The notes beneath the pieces were generated by a model, which ran no database searches, had not been told where the DNA came from, and saw only the letters and a list, made by a program, of their open reading frames with translations. Shown piece after piece: positions 31,012-42,798 of a DNA stretch of 64,000 nt. This DNA is from Marchantia polymorpha subsp. ruderalis (lineage: Eukaryota > Streptophyta > Marchantiopsida > Marchantiales > Marchantiaceae), in assembly GCA_037833965.1 (NCBI GenBank), contig AP031353.1, positions 8,558,501-8,622,500 on the forward strand, written 5' to 3'. Every line of letters begins with the position of its first letter. Position 1 is the stretch's first letter. A program made the translations under genes and the position numbers.

Positions 31012-33763
31012 TTGGACGTTACAGCAGAAGGACCTTTGACGAAGGGTCTTCGGCGAAGTGAAAGTTGGCGTCAAACGGGAAGGAAATTCAAACACTTGTA
31101 CCGTAAATTCGCACGAGTTTACGATGTAGTTAGGGTGTCAAATTACATGCGCAAAAAACGGGAGTTTCTCGCCAACATTTCGCAAGATAGCATTTTCAAA
31201 TTGGAAGCTCAATGACATTCGAGAGTAAGAAATTGAGAGCGTAGTGATGAGAAAATATTCGAGACTTTGATTGTCAGCGTTGAAGGTGGCGGAATTAGGG
31301 TGTCAAATTACATGCGCAAAAAACGGGAGTTTCTCGCCAACATTTCGCAAGATAGCATTTGCAAATTGGAAGCTCAATGACATTCGAGAGTAAGAAATTG
31401 AGAGCGTAGTGATGAGAAAATATTCGAGACTTTGATTGTCAGCGTTGAAGGTGGCGGAATTCAGACTGCGAGCGTATCGACTAGAATTGATAGCTGTCAA
31501 GCTCGATTTCTTGTTGTGGGGTTGGACATGGATTTTCGCAGCAATTGTGCAGGAGTGGCACGACGGACGCATGCCGGACGCTGAGGCACTTCGTGGCAAC
31601 CCGGCGAGCTGGACCATTGAACATTGGGCACAAGTTTTGGGACCTTGCGCTGGAGAAGATGATGATTACATCTTTGACAGTGATAGTGTGAAGGTGATCT
31701 AGGCAAAAGTGAAGACTTCTGCACAGCTATTCAAGACGTCTCGTTTGTGCAAGAACGGATATCGAATGACGGAGTACTGCGATCGGATGCATATGAATGT
31801 AGCGGTGGCCCTGATGCAGATTTTGCAACCTTCGCGAACGACTTACATGGCAACATGGCAGGTCAAATTTGTGGAGCGCGCGGCGGCAGGGAAACCGATC
31901 CACTAGGCTTGTATTCTCTGGATCACTACACATCAGAATATCGATGAGACATTTGGGGGATCGGTGAACTATCTATCCTCGTTCTTCATCAACTTTTACG
32001 GAGGGATGGGATTGTTGATTGTAGCAGAATAGAGGAAATTTCCACTTGAGAAGTATATTGCGGATGACAAAGAAATGCTGGGAGGCAATGAAGTTGCCAG
32101 TGACAAGGACAACATTGCGCCTGCATTGTCTTTGGCCGGAGCCTACAAGTCGGAGGACTAGATTGAGGAACGTTCGAAGAAGAGAGGGATATTGCAGCAA
32201 GTCACGACTTCGAAGATGGTGGATCAGCGTGCAGGATTGCGCGGGTTCGAAGGCCTGTCCCTACGAAGATGAGATAATGAATGTGTGTGCCCATAGCAAG
32301 ATGAATGCACAACGCCCACGGATTGAGGAAGAATGTAACACTGAATGTAGCGAAGCCGCATCTCAAGGCCGGATAACTTTGGCGGAATGGGCAGAGATGA
32401 AGGTGGAAGCAGCGGGAACTGAAGACGAATGGTCTTTGACGAAGGGCCTTTGGCCTTTGGAGTGGAGATCTTTGGCAGTGACTAAGGATGACAAGTTGGA
32501 GTAAGGAGAAGAACAAGGAGTGGATACGGAGGTAGAGACTTCAAATCAGAGTTTTTGGCCTTCAGAGTAATCATCCGTGCCTTCGGTAGAGGATACTTCG
32601 GATGTGCCCATAGAGTTAGCAGAGACAACGGTGAAGCTCAATTTGGTGGAGGACAGAGTGGTGGCGGAAGTGAAGAGGATTGTTGCGGGGAAACAAACAA
32701 TGTCTTCGGATCAGATGTTTTCAGGCACAGTCGATCTTGACTATGGCGAAGGACATTCGACCGAAGAATCCATGTCAGTCGGACTAAGTGTAGCCGACAT
32801 ATTGAGCAAACAAGTGGTTCCCTTGCTCAGATACTTGGATGGGAAGATGGCGAAGTACGTTGAGCGAGCATTAGCGGATCCTACGTAGAGTTAGTGCATA
32901 GTAGGACAAGGATGAAGGTGGCAACATCTGTGAAGGTAGCTAAAAGAGTGGCGAGCTTGACTTCTAAGTGCGCGACCATGAAGGCTACCCTGCAGTAGCG
33001 GGAGAAGAGATTTTGGCAGAAGGGATTAGAGTGTGCCGAACTTCGGAAGAGTTTAGCAGTGGAGAAGTAACTTTATACAAAGGCAGAGCTAGAGTACACG
33101 GACCTTTGGGTTGACATTAACAATGCTTTGAAGGTTACGGTGGAACTTCGGGACAAGGTGGAAGTGTTCCAGAAGGGATTTGAGAGTAAATTGAAGCGTG
33201 TGGAGGAGCTGACTGCAACTCTAGCGACGAGAGATGAATCGCATGCTGCTAAATTGCGTTGAAGGCGAAGGAGTTGCAGGATTGCGAAGCTGCCAGGTCT
33301 TCAGAGTTAGAGCGTAAATAGAATTTAAATGCGGAATGTAGTAAATTGCGAACTCAACTGTAGGCAGTTGAGGAACAATTGATCGTGGCCAAAGCAAAAT
33401 TGCTCAAGGCGGAGGCAACAATCCAGCCGTTAGAGCAGCGGACGGATGCTGCGTTGTGCGCAAAGGTAGACTGATACCTTTGCGATTATGTAGAGTGGGA
33501 GATTGAGACCTTGAAGTGGACGAAATTGAGTGAGTTGGAGTGCCGAGTGAAGAAATTGACAGCCAGTGGAGTCGAAGGACATTGGAAGTAAAGTAGGAAG
33601 CTCAATTTGTTCATCTTCGATTTGAAGGAGACAAACAAGAACTGAGAATTAGAACTATACTGCGTTTTTGGTAGGATAGGAGTAGATAGGAGCTCAGTGA
33701 GCGTGGCAACTGACGTGTCTGCTGGCGTCGCATCTGTTGACATCTCGCATCTTAGTGGATAAT
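31012..33763 (+). pseudogene. Broken transposon-associated gene, Marchantia-type repeat protein
   Basis: From 31436 one frame stays similar to a plausible protein for more than 800 bases although it is cut by TAG at 31700, 31904, 32030 and 32159, then TGA at 32270. Segments such as NPASWTIEHWAQVLGPCAGE, VAVALMQILQPSRTTYMATW and FINFYGGMG resemble a protein found many times in Marchantia predicted proteomes (recalled, not searched). Downstream fragments (VVPLLRYLDGKMAKY near 32820, then Lys/Glu-rich coiled-coil text at 32890-33500) fit the C-terminal half of the same protein, also with stops and frame changes. It cannot make a full product. Function unknown; it lies inside the 4.6-kb element. 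Confidence 0.6.
31130..31459. repeat. Near-perfect tandem duplication of 165 bp
   Basis: 31130-31294 is repeated directly at 31295-31459. I found a single difference (T against G in the segment AGCATTTnCAAATTGG). The duplication lies in the 5' part of the broken transposon gene. 165 is a multiple of three, so it does not itself shift the frame. Confidence 0.92.
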
Positions 33764-33810
33764 GTCTTCGGGTGTTAGTTAAGAATAAAGAGATCCAAGG
33801 CTCTCCCTGC

Positions 33811-33826
33811 GGGGGGGGGGGGGGGG
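33811..33826. repeat. Poly-G tract of 16
   Basis: Sixteen consecutive G follow CTCTCCCTGC, shortly after the end of the broken transposon gene. The exact length may be unreliable in assembly. Confidence 0.8.
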
Positions 33827-36800
33827 CTTTTACATTACTTAATTTCTTATTTTTCAGTCTGCATTCCTGTGCGAGTTAGTGAATTGTGTGCGAGTTACTT
33901 CAGTTTGTCGAAGATACCGCATATGAAGTAGAGAGTCCAATTTGGATGTTCTGAGTGGTGCATAGTGTACCTCAAGTGTAAACAAATCTTTACATTGGAA
34001 GCTCGGTGCAGCCAGCTAAATGTGTAATCTTGGGAAATTCCCCCCTTGAATATCAATTGCAAAGTTGTTTGTGGCTTCTATAGAGACTCAATGGATGAAT
34101 TTCACAATTTGAGTGTGATTTCACCCTGTAATGTATTACATTCGCACTTAGCATATGCGATGGCTTCTGGGAGTGACATGTGACATTCAATAGAATGTTA
34201 ATTTGTGACACTACTTAGTTCTCTGGAGTTGTCTCTGTCTTAGTGGGATTGGATCTTTATCATTATGCTCCATTTTGATAATTGTCTATAATTACAACTT
34301 TTTATCGTATGTTCCACGCATCCTATAACATTCTATAAATGAGTTATTTGACTGCAAGATCGACCTATAACATTTTATAAGTGTGTTGTTTGGCTGCAAT
34401 ATCAATCTTGAACATTTTGTAGTTGCATTGTTTGACTTCAAGATCGAACTAGAATATTCTATAAATGCGTAGTTTGGCTGCAAGATTGACTTTATTTGTT
34501 CTATAGTATTGTTCATGAGGATTAAACTTCTTTTTGTACATTCCAACCATCCTAGACTATTTTGTAAGTGCGTTTGATTGCAAGATTTATTTCATTTGCT
34601 ACTTTGTATTGTGTAGGACAATTAACGTTGTTCCTATTATTGCATTTGAATATGGATAATGCACAGAAATTTGATTGAAACAATTCATGATACTATCTGT
34701 AGCGAAATATTTCAATGAAACCCAAAAAAAATTAATTGTTGAGATAGATGTTAAAATAAACATAGGAAACATTCCATTTCTCACATCTCTTTTTTGTGAT
34801 CATTATAAGAATGTGACCTCCGAAATTACACTTGGAATTGTCATTATTGGAGAGTATCATGTCAATATTACTCATAGTGAAGTAATGTTGTTATTTGTGC
34901 AGATTGTAGATTAGATTCTGTAATTAGATGTCACTAATGGGATGATGAAATCAAAAACAGTTTTGACACTATTGGGAGTTTATACTCTCTAGCACGAAAT
35001 GAATGATATTGACTAGGAAAGTGCATCATATATCTTATTGACATCTAAAATTGCAACTTTCCAACACCTTGACTTGCACTGAGATATGTTAACCATCGGG
35101 AATTGAAAACAATAAATAACTCATAACTTTGATTAAAAGATTATGTATTCTGTATATAATTTTGTTGTCTGGACAGATCAATGCACGACATGAAAGAATT
35201 TGGAAAAAATAAATCAAAATCCATGCATCAGATTCGAGAAAGATAATAATTGAATAAGACTTATCTATTGTTTCTCTACATAAGACTAATAAGTGTAAAA
35301 GACGAGAACCTTTAAATTTATCCTGCTGTCCGTAAACTCATCTGTATGATAATGCTCAAAAGGAAAAGGAATAAAAATACACGAGACCGATGTGGGCACT
35401 CAGAGAAGATCCAGAAGCGAGAATCGCAAAATTGTAATACAGCGACGGTCAAAGTCACTCCGGCAGGTATGGAGGAGAGAGCAGTGACAGGAAAAGCTGC
35501 GTGAGAATCACCTCGGTGTCCTCGACATTACGGACAGAATGAAGACAGATCGACGTGCAGCTTACTTCCTGTACAAACGGCACAGAGACTCAAAGCCCGA
35601 TTATTTAATGCACGTCGCACGCATCGACTGCAGAGACAGATTCTGAGATCCAATAAGCAAGGTGCAACAATGTAATGCTCTCGAGTACATCTATGTACCG
35701 TCGGCCCAGGAGAAAGGAATGATCGATCATAGATAGACATAAAGTTTACGCCTCGGAATTTGCACTCGAGACCACCGTCAGTACAGAAACTTCTATTCTG
35801 CAAGTTACTACGCGCGCGTTCTTGCGCTTCTCGCCGAGGCACACGCGTTCCTTGCCCACGACACACTCATATTCTCTGCTGTAACAAACCTTCGTGTCTA
35901 ATTGCGTTGGGATCCTCCAAGTAATGTAGCCAAAAGTCAGTGAAGAAGACCCTGATGTGGGACATTGCGTTGGACAGAAGCTTTCTGGTGACAATGTGAG
36001 TAATTAAGTACATCCTTGAGCATGGGCTGCGTTTCTCTTAAAGAAAGGTCGTGATGTCTAGGTCAATATTTGATTCTCTCGATGTACTTGCATCCTAATT
36101 TCCGATCTGTTTTATTTTCAAAGATTCACGTTGTCATTGAGTACAACTTTGTGTAGAGACTTTAACTTCACTTCATTAAAAATCAGAATGGAGTTCAACA
36201 ATATGTTGCTAAGATTTTTGGGGTTCGATGATCATTGGTGCTTGAAAAGTGGAAAGTGCTTGCTTCTAGTAGATTGAAACAAGTGGCTTGTAATGACAAG
36301 AAGATATAACCGATGGTGGTCATGGCAAAGGTTAGATCTACTGCGAGAAATTCGTTTCAAGAACTACTGTATCTACTCAAATAACAAATACATTTCACAT
36401 GCATAATGTATCAATCGTGTATATGAAAGAATCCTTACCTTTCAAGTGTAAGAATGTATCATGTACTTAAAGAAAAAACAAGTTTGATTGTGTAAGATGT
36501 GAGATTAGAGTGAAAGAGAGTGTCTTTCAATCTATGATATTAGTGTGCCTATGAGTTTGATGAAACTTATTAAACTGATGTGGAATGGCAGAGCAAGATA
36601 GTGAAAACTAGTAGTTTGATGATCTTTGATTTATTGGTGAAAAAAAATACTTACCTGTAATGTGTTTTATTCTACTAAGAAATGTCACTGCTTGTTGAGT
36701 TTTAAATTATTCAGTAAATATTAAACATTTAAATATTAAAAAAAAGTGTATTTTGGTCACTCTTTCACTCAATAGTGTATTAACAACTGTGCTCATTTTG

Positions 36801-37317
36801 GTCCTTTATAATATGACAAGTCGACGAAAATGGCCAACTTTATCTGCTAGACTGGAAAGCTATTGATTCGAGTGGAATGGAACACGCGAGGCGGTTCATC
36901 TGTAACAAATAAATTCAGAAAACTAGACAGACCTAGGAAGCACAGGAACAAGAGAAAAAGCATTGCAGTTGTAATATGTGCCACACTGCGAAAGTGTTCA
37001 AAAGTAGTGGGAGCATTGGTTGCATAGTGTAGGATAGAGTTATAGAGTTACAGGCCAACTGTCCTTTATCGAGAGATGTGAAGTCTTCCTTGCCTACTTT
37101 CTCTGAGCTGTTCTCTGATGTACAACTTTAGAGTCCCCTGAAGAAGTCTTTGACCTCGTCTGTACAGATATGAGACCAAACACTATAAAACTTAACTGCT
37201 TATATATATATTTATATGTACAGAGACGAAGGATTCAGAATGACAGCAGAAAACTTGGATTCACGTAAGGTCGTAAGAGCTTGAGCCTCACGGAAATCCA
37301 AATCTGGTATTCCCACT

Positions 37318-38087
37318 AAAGCAGATCGGGGTCTGCTTTGATTGCAAGATCAACCAGGTCCGTGGGTCAGTGGAGTTCTCCACTGACTTCCGAAGCCCAA
37401 TCCTTTGCTCTTGTACATAGTTTGCAGATTGTTCTAGTTGTATAATATGTCACTAATTTGCAATTCGAATGAAATATATGGCCAGATTTCATGCGATATG
37501 CAAACCGCAATGAAGTGTCACCACTTGTATCCCACATTTTAGACGCAGTACAGCGTCTACAGAAATATTATTCCTTCACTTTCCACTGAACGGTTCATAC
37601 TCGAATGTGCGTATTAATTTGCCGTCCAAGATTGAATTCTTGCTTTTGTTGCTTTAGGATGGCATGTTGCGTATCTCAATCGTGGACCATTGCAGCTGCC
37701 GCGCACTTTTCTTGGATCGTAAGAGAGACGGGAGACTTCTCCAAAATCTAACTAGCTGAACATCGCAGTAAATCTTCAATCATCACCATGAAAGAAGTCC
37801 GAAGCTACGGTGGTCAATCATGTGTTGACCACCGTAGTGTATCTGACACTCACTCTGACATTCACTGTATCTGACACTCACTCTGACATTCACCGTAGTG
37901 TATCTGACATTCCCGTACAATGAATGAGTGAGTGTCACTCATTCATTGTACGAGCGATCAGAGACCTAAACGGGACACTGGTCCTCCGGAGCAATTCTGT
38001 AACGAACATTTACAACTATGAGCTCACCAGGACACGGGCCCTCCGGAGCATCTCTGTAACGAACATCAAAGATGTTCGTTACAGAGA
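37318..38087. repeat. Cluster of six perfect hairpins and direct repeats
   Basis: Perfect inverted repeats: 37318-37339 (8-bp arms), 37366-37387 (10-bp arms, 2-base centre), 37540-37559 (7-bp arms), 37805-37837 (13-bp arms), 37914-37952 (18-bp arms, 3-base loop) and 38051-38087 (17-bp arms, 3-base loop). Between them a 28-bp unit (TGTATCTGACACTCACTCTG and the next 8 bases) is repeated in tandem from 37838, and a roughly 30-base block with CCTCCGGAGCA and CTGTAACGAACAT is repeated with period 57 (37981 and 38038). Confidence 0.9.
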
Positions 38088-40815
38088 CTTTGACCAGCCC
38101 GAAAGAACATTGGCACAGCCAAAATACTCTAGAGCCTTGCATCTATTCAGTGGGATTTGTTCCGATTTCCTTGACTAATTAGACTAATTCAGTTGTCAGC
38201 AAAGGTTTAAATTGTGCACAAGCCTGACACAGTGGTATTGTCTAAACATCTCCTAATTAGATGTTTATATTATACGATGCAGTTGGCATGAAGTTGTGCA
38301 GATCTAGATCGAGAAACTCGAGCGCTGCGATATCTCTATCTCTGCTGAATGCATGCGATGAGCTTCACACCTCAGAGTACTCAACGGCCTGATCGACCTC
38401 ATGCAAGCGTGCCACTCGAGAATATTCCACGACTTCAGGAATTACTGTATCATCCTTCCTTTAAAGACAGGTTGCTACTTAGCCACCTCAGACTTTGATC
38501 ATTTAAAGTTCAAAATTGATCCACAATGAAACAGATCAACCGCATTTTTGGTTGCCAAAGGGAAATATGCAATTGAGTGCACAAGTCATGAGTATGCGAC
38601 GAAAGTCCGAAGAATGACACTATAAGGTCAATCAATTCTTGAGAATTAAATCGACGAATTCCGACTCCCGATGTAAGGACTCGAGTCAAAAATCACTCAG
38701 AAATCAAAATCAATTTGTAAACTTGCACGCAAATTCAGAGACACGATATATTTTATGGTTTTCTCTTCCGCGGGTTGAAGAAGCTGCTCATGTAGTCACA
38801 GATGTTTGATCTACTCGGGATGCCCAATTACTGGGGCTCAGCGATCGACCGGACGAAATCTTTCCTTTTTAACTCATTTTATTTACTACTCCTGCCTTGT
38901 ACTTCGTGATGGCGCAAGTACATCAACTGAAAAGAAACCCTTGATAATCATGGACCTCGTGTCAAGAATATCGATCGTTAGAAGCGTAACTGATCCCGAG
39001 CGATTTGCTGCATGGCCATGATTGACCCGCGTTGTGAAAAACTGGATGATTTCCTTTTCTTGTATTTCACAATGTTGTACGGTGAAGGAAGATCAAGCCT
39101 CCATGTATTCTTGGCGAGTCACGGTTCAGGTGAGGACGTGAAATCTGCACGAATTCTGGGTCATGCTGAATAAATGCTTCGACCTGGTCTTACATGCACG
39201 CTTCCAGAAAGAAAGCAAGCAAGCACACACACACTCACACACACATTACTGTCGACTTGGTTACAAACTGTACAGTCTGCACCGCTAGAAACAACAGGTA
39301 TAGAAACGACCCTGGTACTGCACTCGACCCTGGACGATCCAGTCCGAACCGGTCTCTCTCGACTAGAGAACATCATAATGAAGTTCAAGGATCTACTTCC
39401 GCTGTCAATTGACACCTGAAACATCTATGCCGACAAAGGAATCTTTGACCCCAGGTCAAAAGTCAAATGAATCCTACCGACTTTAGTGACAGTCCAAATT
39501 GGCCTCCTACTTCTTTGGGTTGTCGTTCCAAACCCCACGTCGTTGGCTCTCTAAATGTCAAATGATGCCCTACTCACCTCCAATAAGTTTAGCATCGAGC
39601 TATTTCTACCGATCTCGTCCGCTCTAAATTGATGAGAAGCTCAGCAGAGCCCACCGAGATCAGTGAATTGTAGTCAAAGGAACCGTCATAGAGTTGCAGC
39701 TAACAATCGAGCCAACCGCTTAGCATCTGCAGCAGACGGAGAGAAGGCCGTCTTAGATGCATTACAGACCGAGCTCTAGCAGAATGTATGCAGAGCGCAA
39801 TATCTGGCCGACTGATTAATCAGACAGGAGAAAATGGGAAAAGAGGAGAAGCCTGCAGATGTAGAGGCGAGGCCGTATGAAGAGTATGTGTACGACTCAC
39901 AAACTGCTTAAACAAATGTATAAGTTGAATGGTGCGCGCAATGGCACGCTTCAATGAACAGCAGATGAGGTGAAAGAGAAAGGGCCTGTCGAGCTGCAGA
40001 GAGAGGAGGGCGGAAGGTGGCGCTTTTGACGATGGCAAAGCGACTTTCGCGTCGCAAAGTCAACAATGTACGCACTGACAGTGAAAGCGGAGGCAGCCGA
40101 TGCTTTATACATCTGCTGGGCAGCGTTGTGGTTCCCGGAGAGGAATCAGAAAGGCCGGACACGCAAGAGGAAGGGACGAAGGCAGGGATGGTGAAGGTGA
40201 TGGAGATCCCGTTTTGAATCAATCAATCTAACCGACTCTCAGAGGTTATTACTGAGATTAGCACAGAATCAACCGATTGCGCCATGTCATTCGAGCTCTT
40301 GCAGAGCTGGTCAAACTATGCGGTAGGCCTGCCACGGATCTGACGTGACCCTCCATCATCACGGGTGCTTGGCGACTCTGGTCAAGGGCGATGGCGAGCT
40401 GCTGTACAGCTGCCAGCGAGAAGTTTCACATCCTGCGATCACTTAATGGGCTGTATCTGGGGACACGACCATGGACGGCAGCACGGAGCGAGAGTTGAAA
40501 ATACGGTGACCATCAATCATTATAATTTTCCTCTGCTGAAAACCGGCCGCTGGCTGCACCAACTGATTCCGATTCTGATCCGGCGCAAATCTGTACGAGA
40601 TCCCGCAGTAAGTAACCGCTTCACAGCGAGGTCGCCGTGATCGGCCAGCCAGCTACAAAAAGACAAGCCCAAACTGAACCAAGCTGGTCTCGCCACCGGC
40701 CGAGCACATCAACCTTCTCTGCGTAATGCAAGCCGAGCTCAGAAGAGAGTGGCATGGCGTCCGATGAGTCCAGACTCCAGAACTGATTCATGATCCTACC
40801 CTTCTGGCCCATGGA

Positions 40816-40864
40816 TTCAGTCAGACAGTCAGGCAGTCAGTCGGTTAGTCAATCAGTCAGTCAC
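40816..40864. repeat. CAGT-type microsatellite
   Basis: An imperfect run of CAGT/CAGA/CAGG tetramers. No gene or regulatory role is evident. Confidence 0.8.
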
Positions 40865-42798
40865 GCCAACTCCTCTGACATTGGTCGGAGACGGGCCGCA
40901 GAATAGCAGCGGTTGACACTGGATCTAGCTCGACAAGAGTGGAAGCATCATAAAATCTCTAGCGACAACATCTCGGAGATGGGGCTCGACTCACATCTTC
41001 TCCAGAAGCTCCTCCACATGGAGCCAATGTCTGTAATCAAAGAGGGGCAAAAGGGCCATCAGCAAAAGAACAAGACCAGCTAGAGCCCGAGCAGCACATT
41101 ATTTAAAAGCTCCTTGCTGTACGGTGCAGGTGACAGCAGTTCGATGCGCATGAGGTCGGTCAATCACAAAGGCTAAAGGGGTGGAGGGGAGTAGAGCGTG
41201 GGGCGAACAGATTTTCTCGAGCCGAGAGGACACACCTTTGCTTTGCCCTTGCCGGATCCCACCTTCACTCTCCATAGTCAAAAGACAGTGATACAATTTC
41301 GACATGAACTGATCGAGGTCAGGGTGGTCAGCCCTGAGTCTCCTGGCGCGTTGACTGCCTGAGACAGGTCGATGTCCAGGGGCTATAGCTCAGGAGGATT
41401 CAGGAGCATGGCATGGCCATGAGAAGTCCCTGATCAGAGCATCACAACCAGGTCAACGAGCATGATCCATCGGCATTCGGCATAGCTTGCCTGAGGGAAT
41501 TGGCATCTCCAAAAGGAGACCCCACTTTGACCAGCGAGTGTCGTATAAATCAACCACTTCTCCCATACCCCACTCACCTATTATCCCGCACGCCAGGGGC
41601 TCCTTCTGCTCGTGTCAGGTCTAAGTCGATCGAGAATGGAACGTGACTTTGGGGACACCAAGGCCCCGTTGAAAGTTTGATTCAAATTCGAGTGACAGTG
41701 CCAGCAACGGATGCAGTGCATTATTGGGGAGCTGCAGCAGGATATAAAGTGCCCAGGCCTGCAGCCTGTCATTCAAGGAGATTCTCACTTAGGAAAAACA
41801 GGAGCATTTGGAGAGATCAGCTGGGACGGCACTTTTCCTCATTGGAGCTCGATGGGGAGACGGATTGATGAGGAGTGAGTGACTGTGATCCGGATCTTTG
41901 GCCGCCCGATTGCATCACCTTCGTTGGCCCGGGTAAGGCTTATCATAATGCAGTTATGATCTGTGGAATCCGATTGTACAGCAAGTTGGATGAGAATGTC
42001 GGTGTGAGTCTCTTACTGTTGGACACAGGCGGATAGAACATGCTGTCCGGAATTTCGCCGAGTATCCATTGGGAGTACTTGCCCACTGGTACTTCGCAGC
42101 TTGGCCTCATCCCGAACACAACAGAAGCAGAACAGCACATTCTCATGAAAATAGAAGCTTTCATTCCGCTTGCCCCATGCAGCACTTGCGCATGATGTCC
42201 TAATGTGGTGCAGAGTTTTACTGCTGGAGGAAAATGTCGAAAAGGAAGGATATTATCTTTAACTGTTCAATCGGGAGATTCTCAATTCTCCGACCCGAGG
42301 ATAGGAGTGAAGATGAGGCTTAGTGTGAATCTTCTTAGCTTCCTGCATAAATGTGTCCGCAAGATGCTGATGAATTCAAGCGACCGCTAGACCATTACGG
42401 TGTCGCTCTATTATAGAGTTTCCCTGTACTGCTCGTACAGGGACGAGTCGCCAAAGTGAGACCTTTGGATGCTCTTTGCAAGGGAATGTATGAATCCTCG
42501 TTGAATTTCTCTTGAATTTTCTGCCATGGGCGAACGTCATCACACCCCAGACGTGACGTCTGACGGGGCTTTACTAGAAACCGATGTGCCCCGATGGTCT
42601 GTCAATCCATTCCAGGGTTCGGAGGACGGTCGATTGACATTCCGAATTTTTGAAGATTCCTCCGGGTACACACTCACACATGATTTGATTTGCTCTTACT
42701 CGTATGGACTCTTGCATTAGACGCGGATGCAAGCTGAGATGGTGCATGTTGTTGAAATGTGATGTAACAGACTCCTGGAAACAAGCTGAAGGTCCAAA

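Larger units (their letters stand above)
30425..34992. mobile_element. Decayed DNA element, about 4.6 kb, with matching ends
   Basis: The left end (30425-30446) and the right end (34971-34992) are inverted copies around CTCCCAATAGTG, with about 18 of 20 bases matching. Further copies of the motif GTCACTATTGGGAG sit just inside both ends (a 92-bp tandem pair at 30430-30600; scattered copies at 34830-34980). A second motif, ATAAATGCGTnGTTTGGnTGCAAGATCGA, occurs once inside the left end (30635-30680) and several times inside the right end (34321-34600). Such subterminal repeat clusters are typical of class II transposons. The inside holds a broken gene at 31012-33763. No transposase motif was recognised, and I could not define a target-site duplication. 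Confidence 0.6.
34993..42798. other. Intergenic spacer and upstream region of DUR3
   Basis: No gene is supported. The stretch contains a hairpin cluster (37318-38087), a CA-rich microsatellite (about 39224-39245), a CAGT-type microsatellite (40816-40864) and two TATA-like sequences (41544-41550, 41743-41749) that might serve DUR3 through a long leader. The many short open frames overlap on both strands and carry no known domain. Confidence 0.5.

Noticed and set aside
37801..38090. The repeated hairpins as a CRISPR-like or integron-like array
   Set aside because: The units differ in sequence, spacing is irregular, and this is a plant nuclear region with spliced genes.
41385..41460. A tRNA suggested by CTATAGCTCAGGA
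   Set aside because: No matching acceptor ends and no GTTCRAATC T-loop at the right distance.
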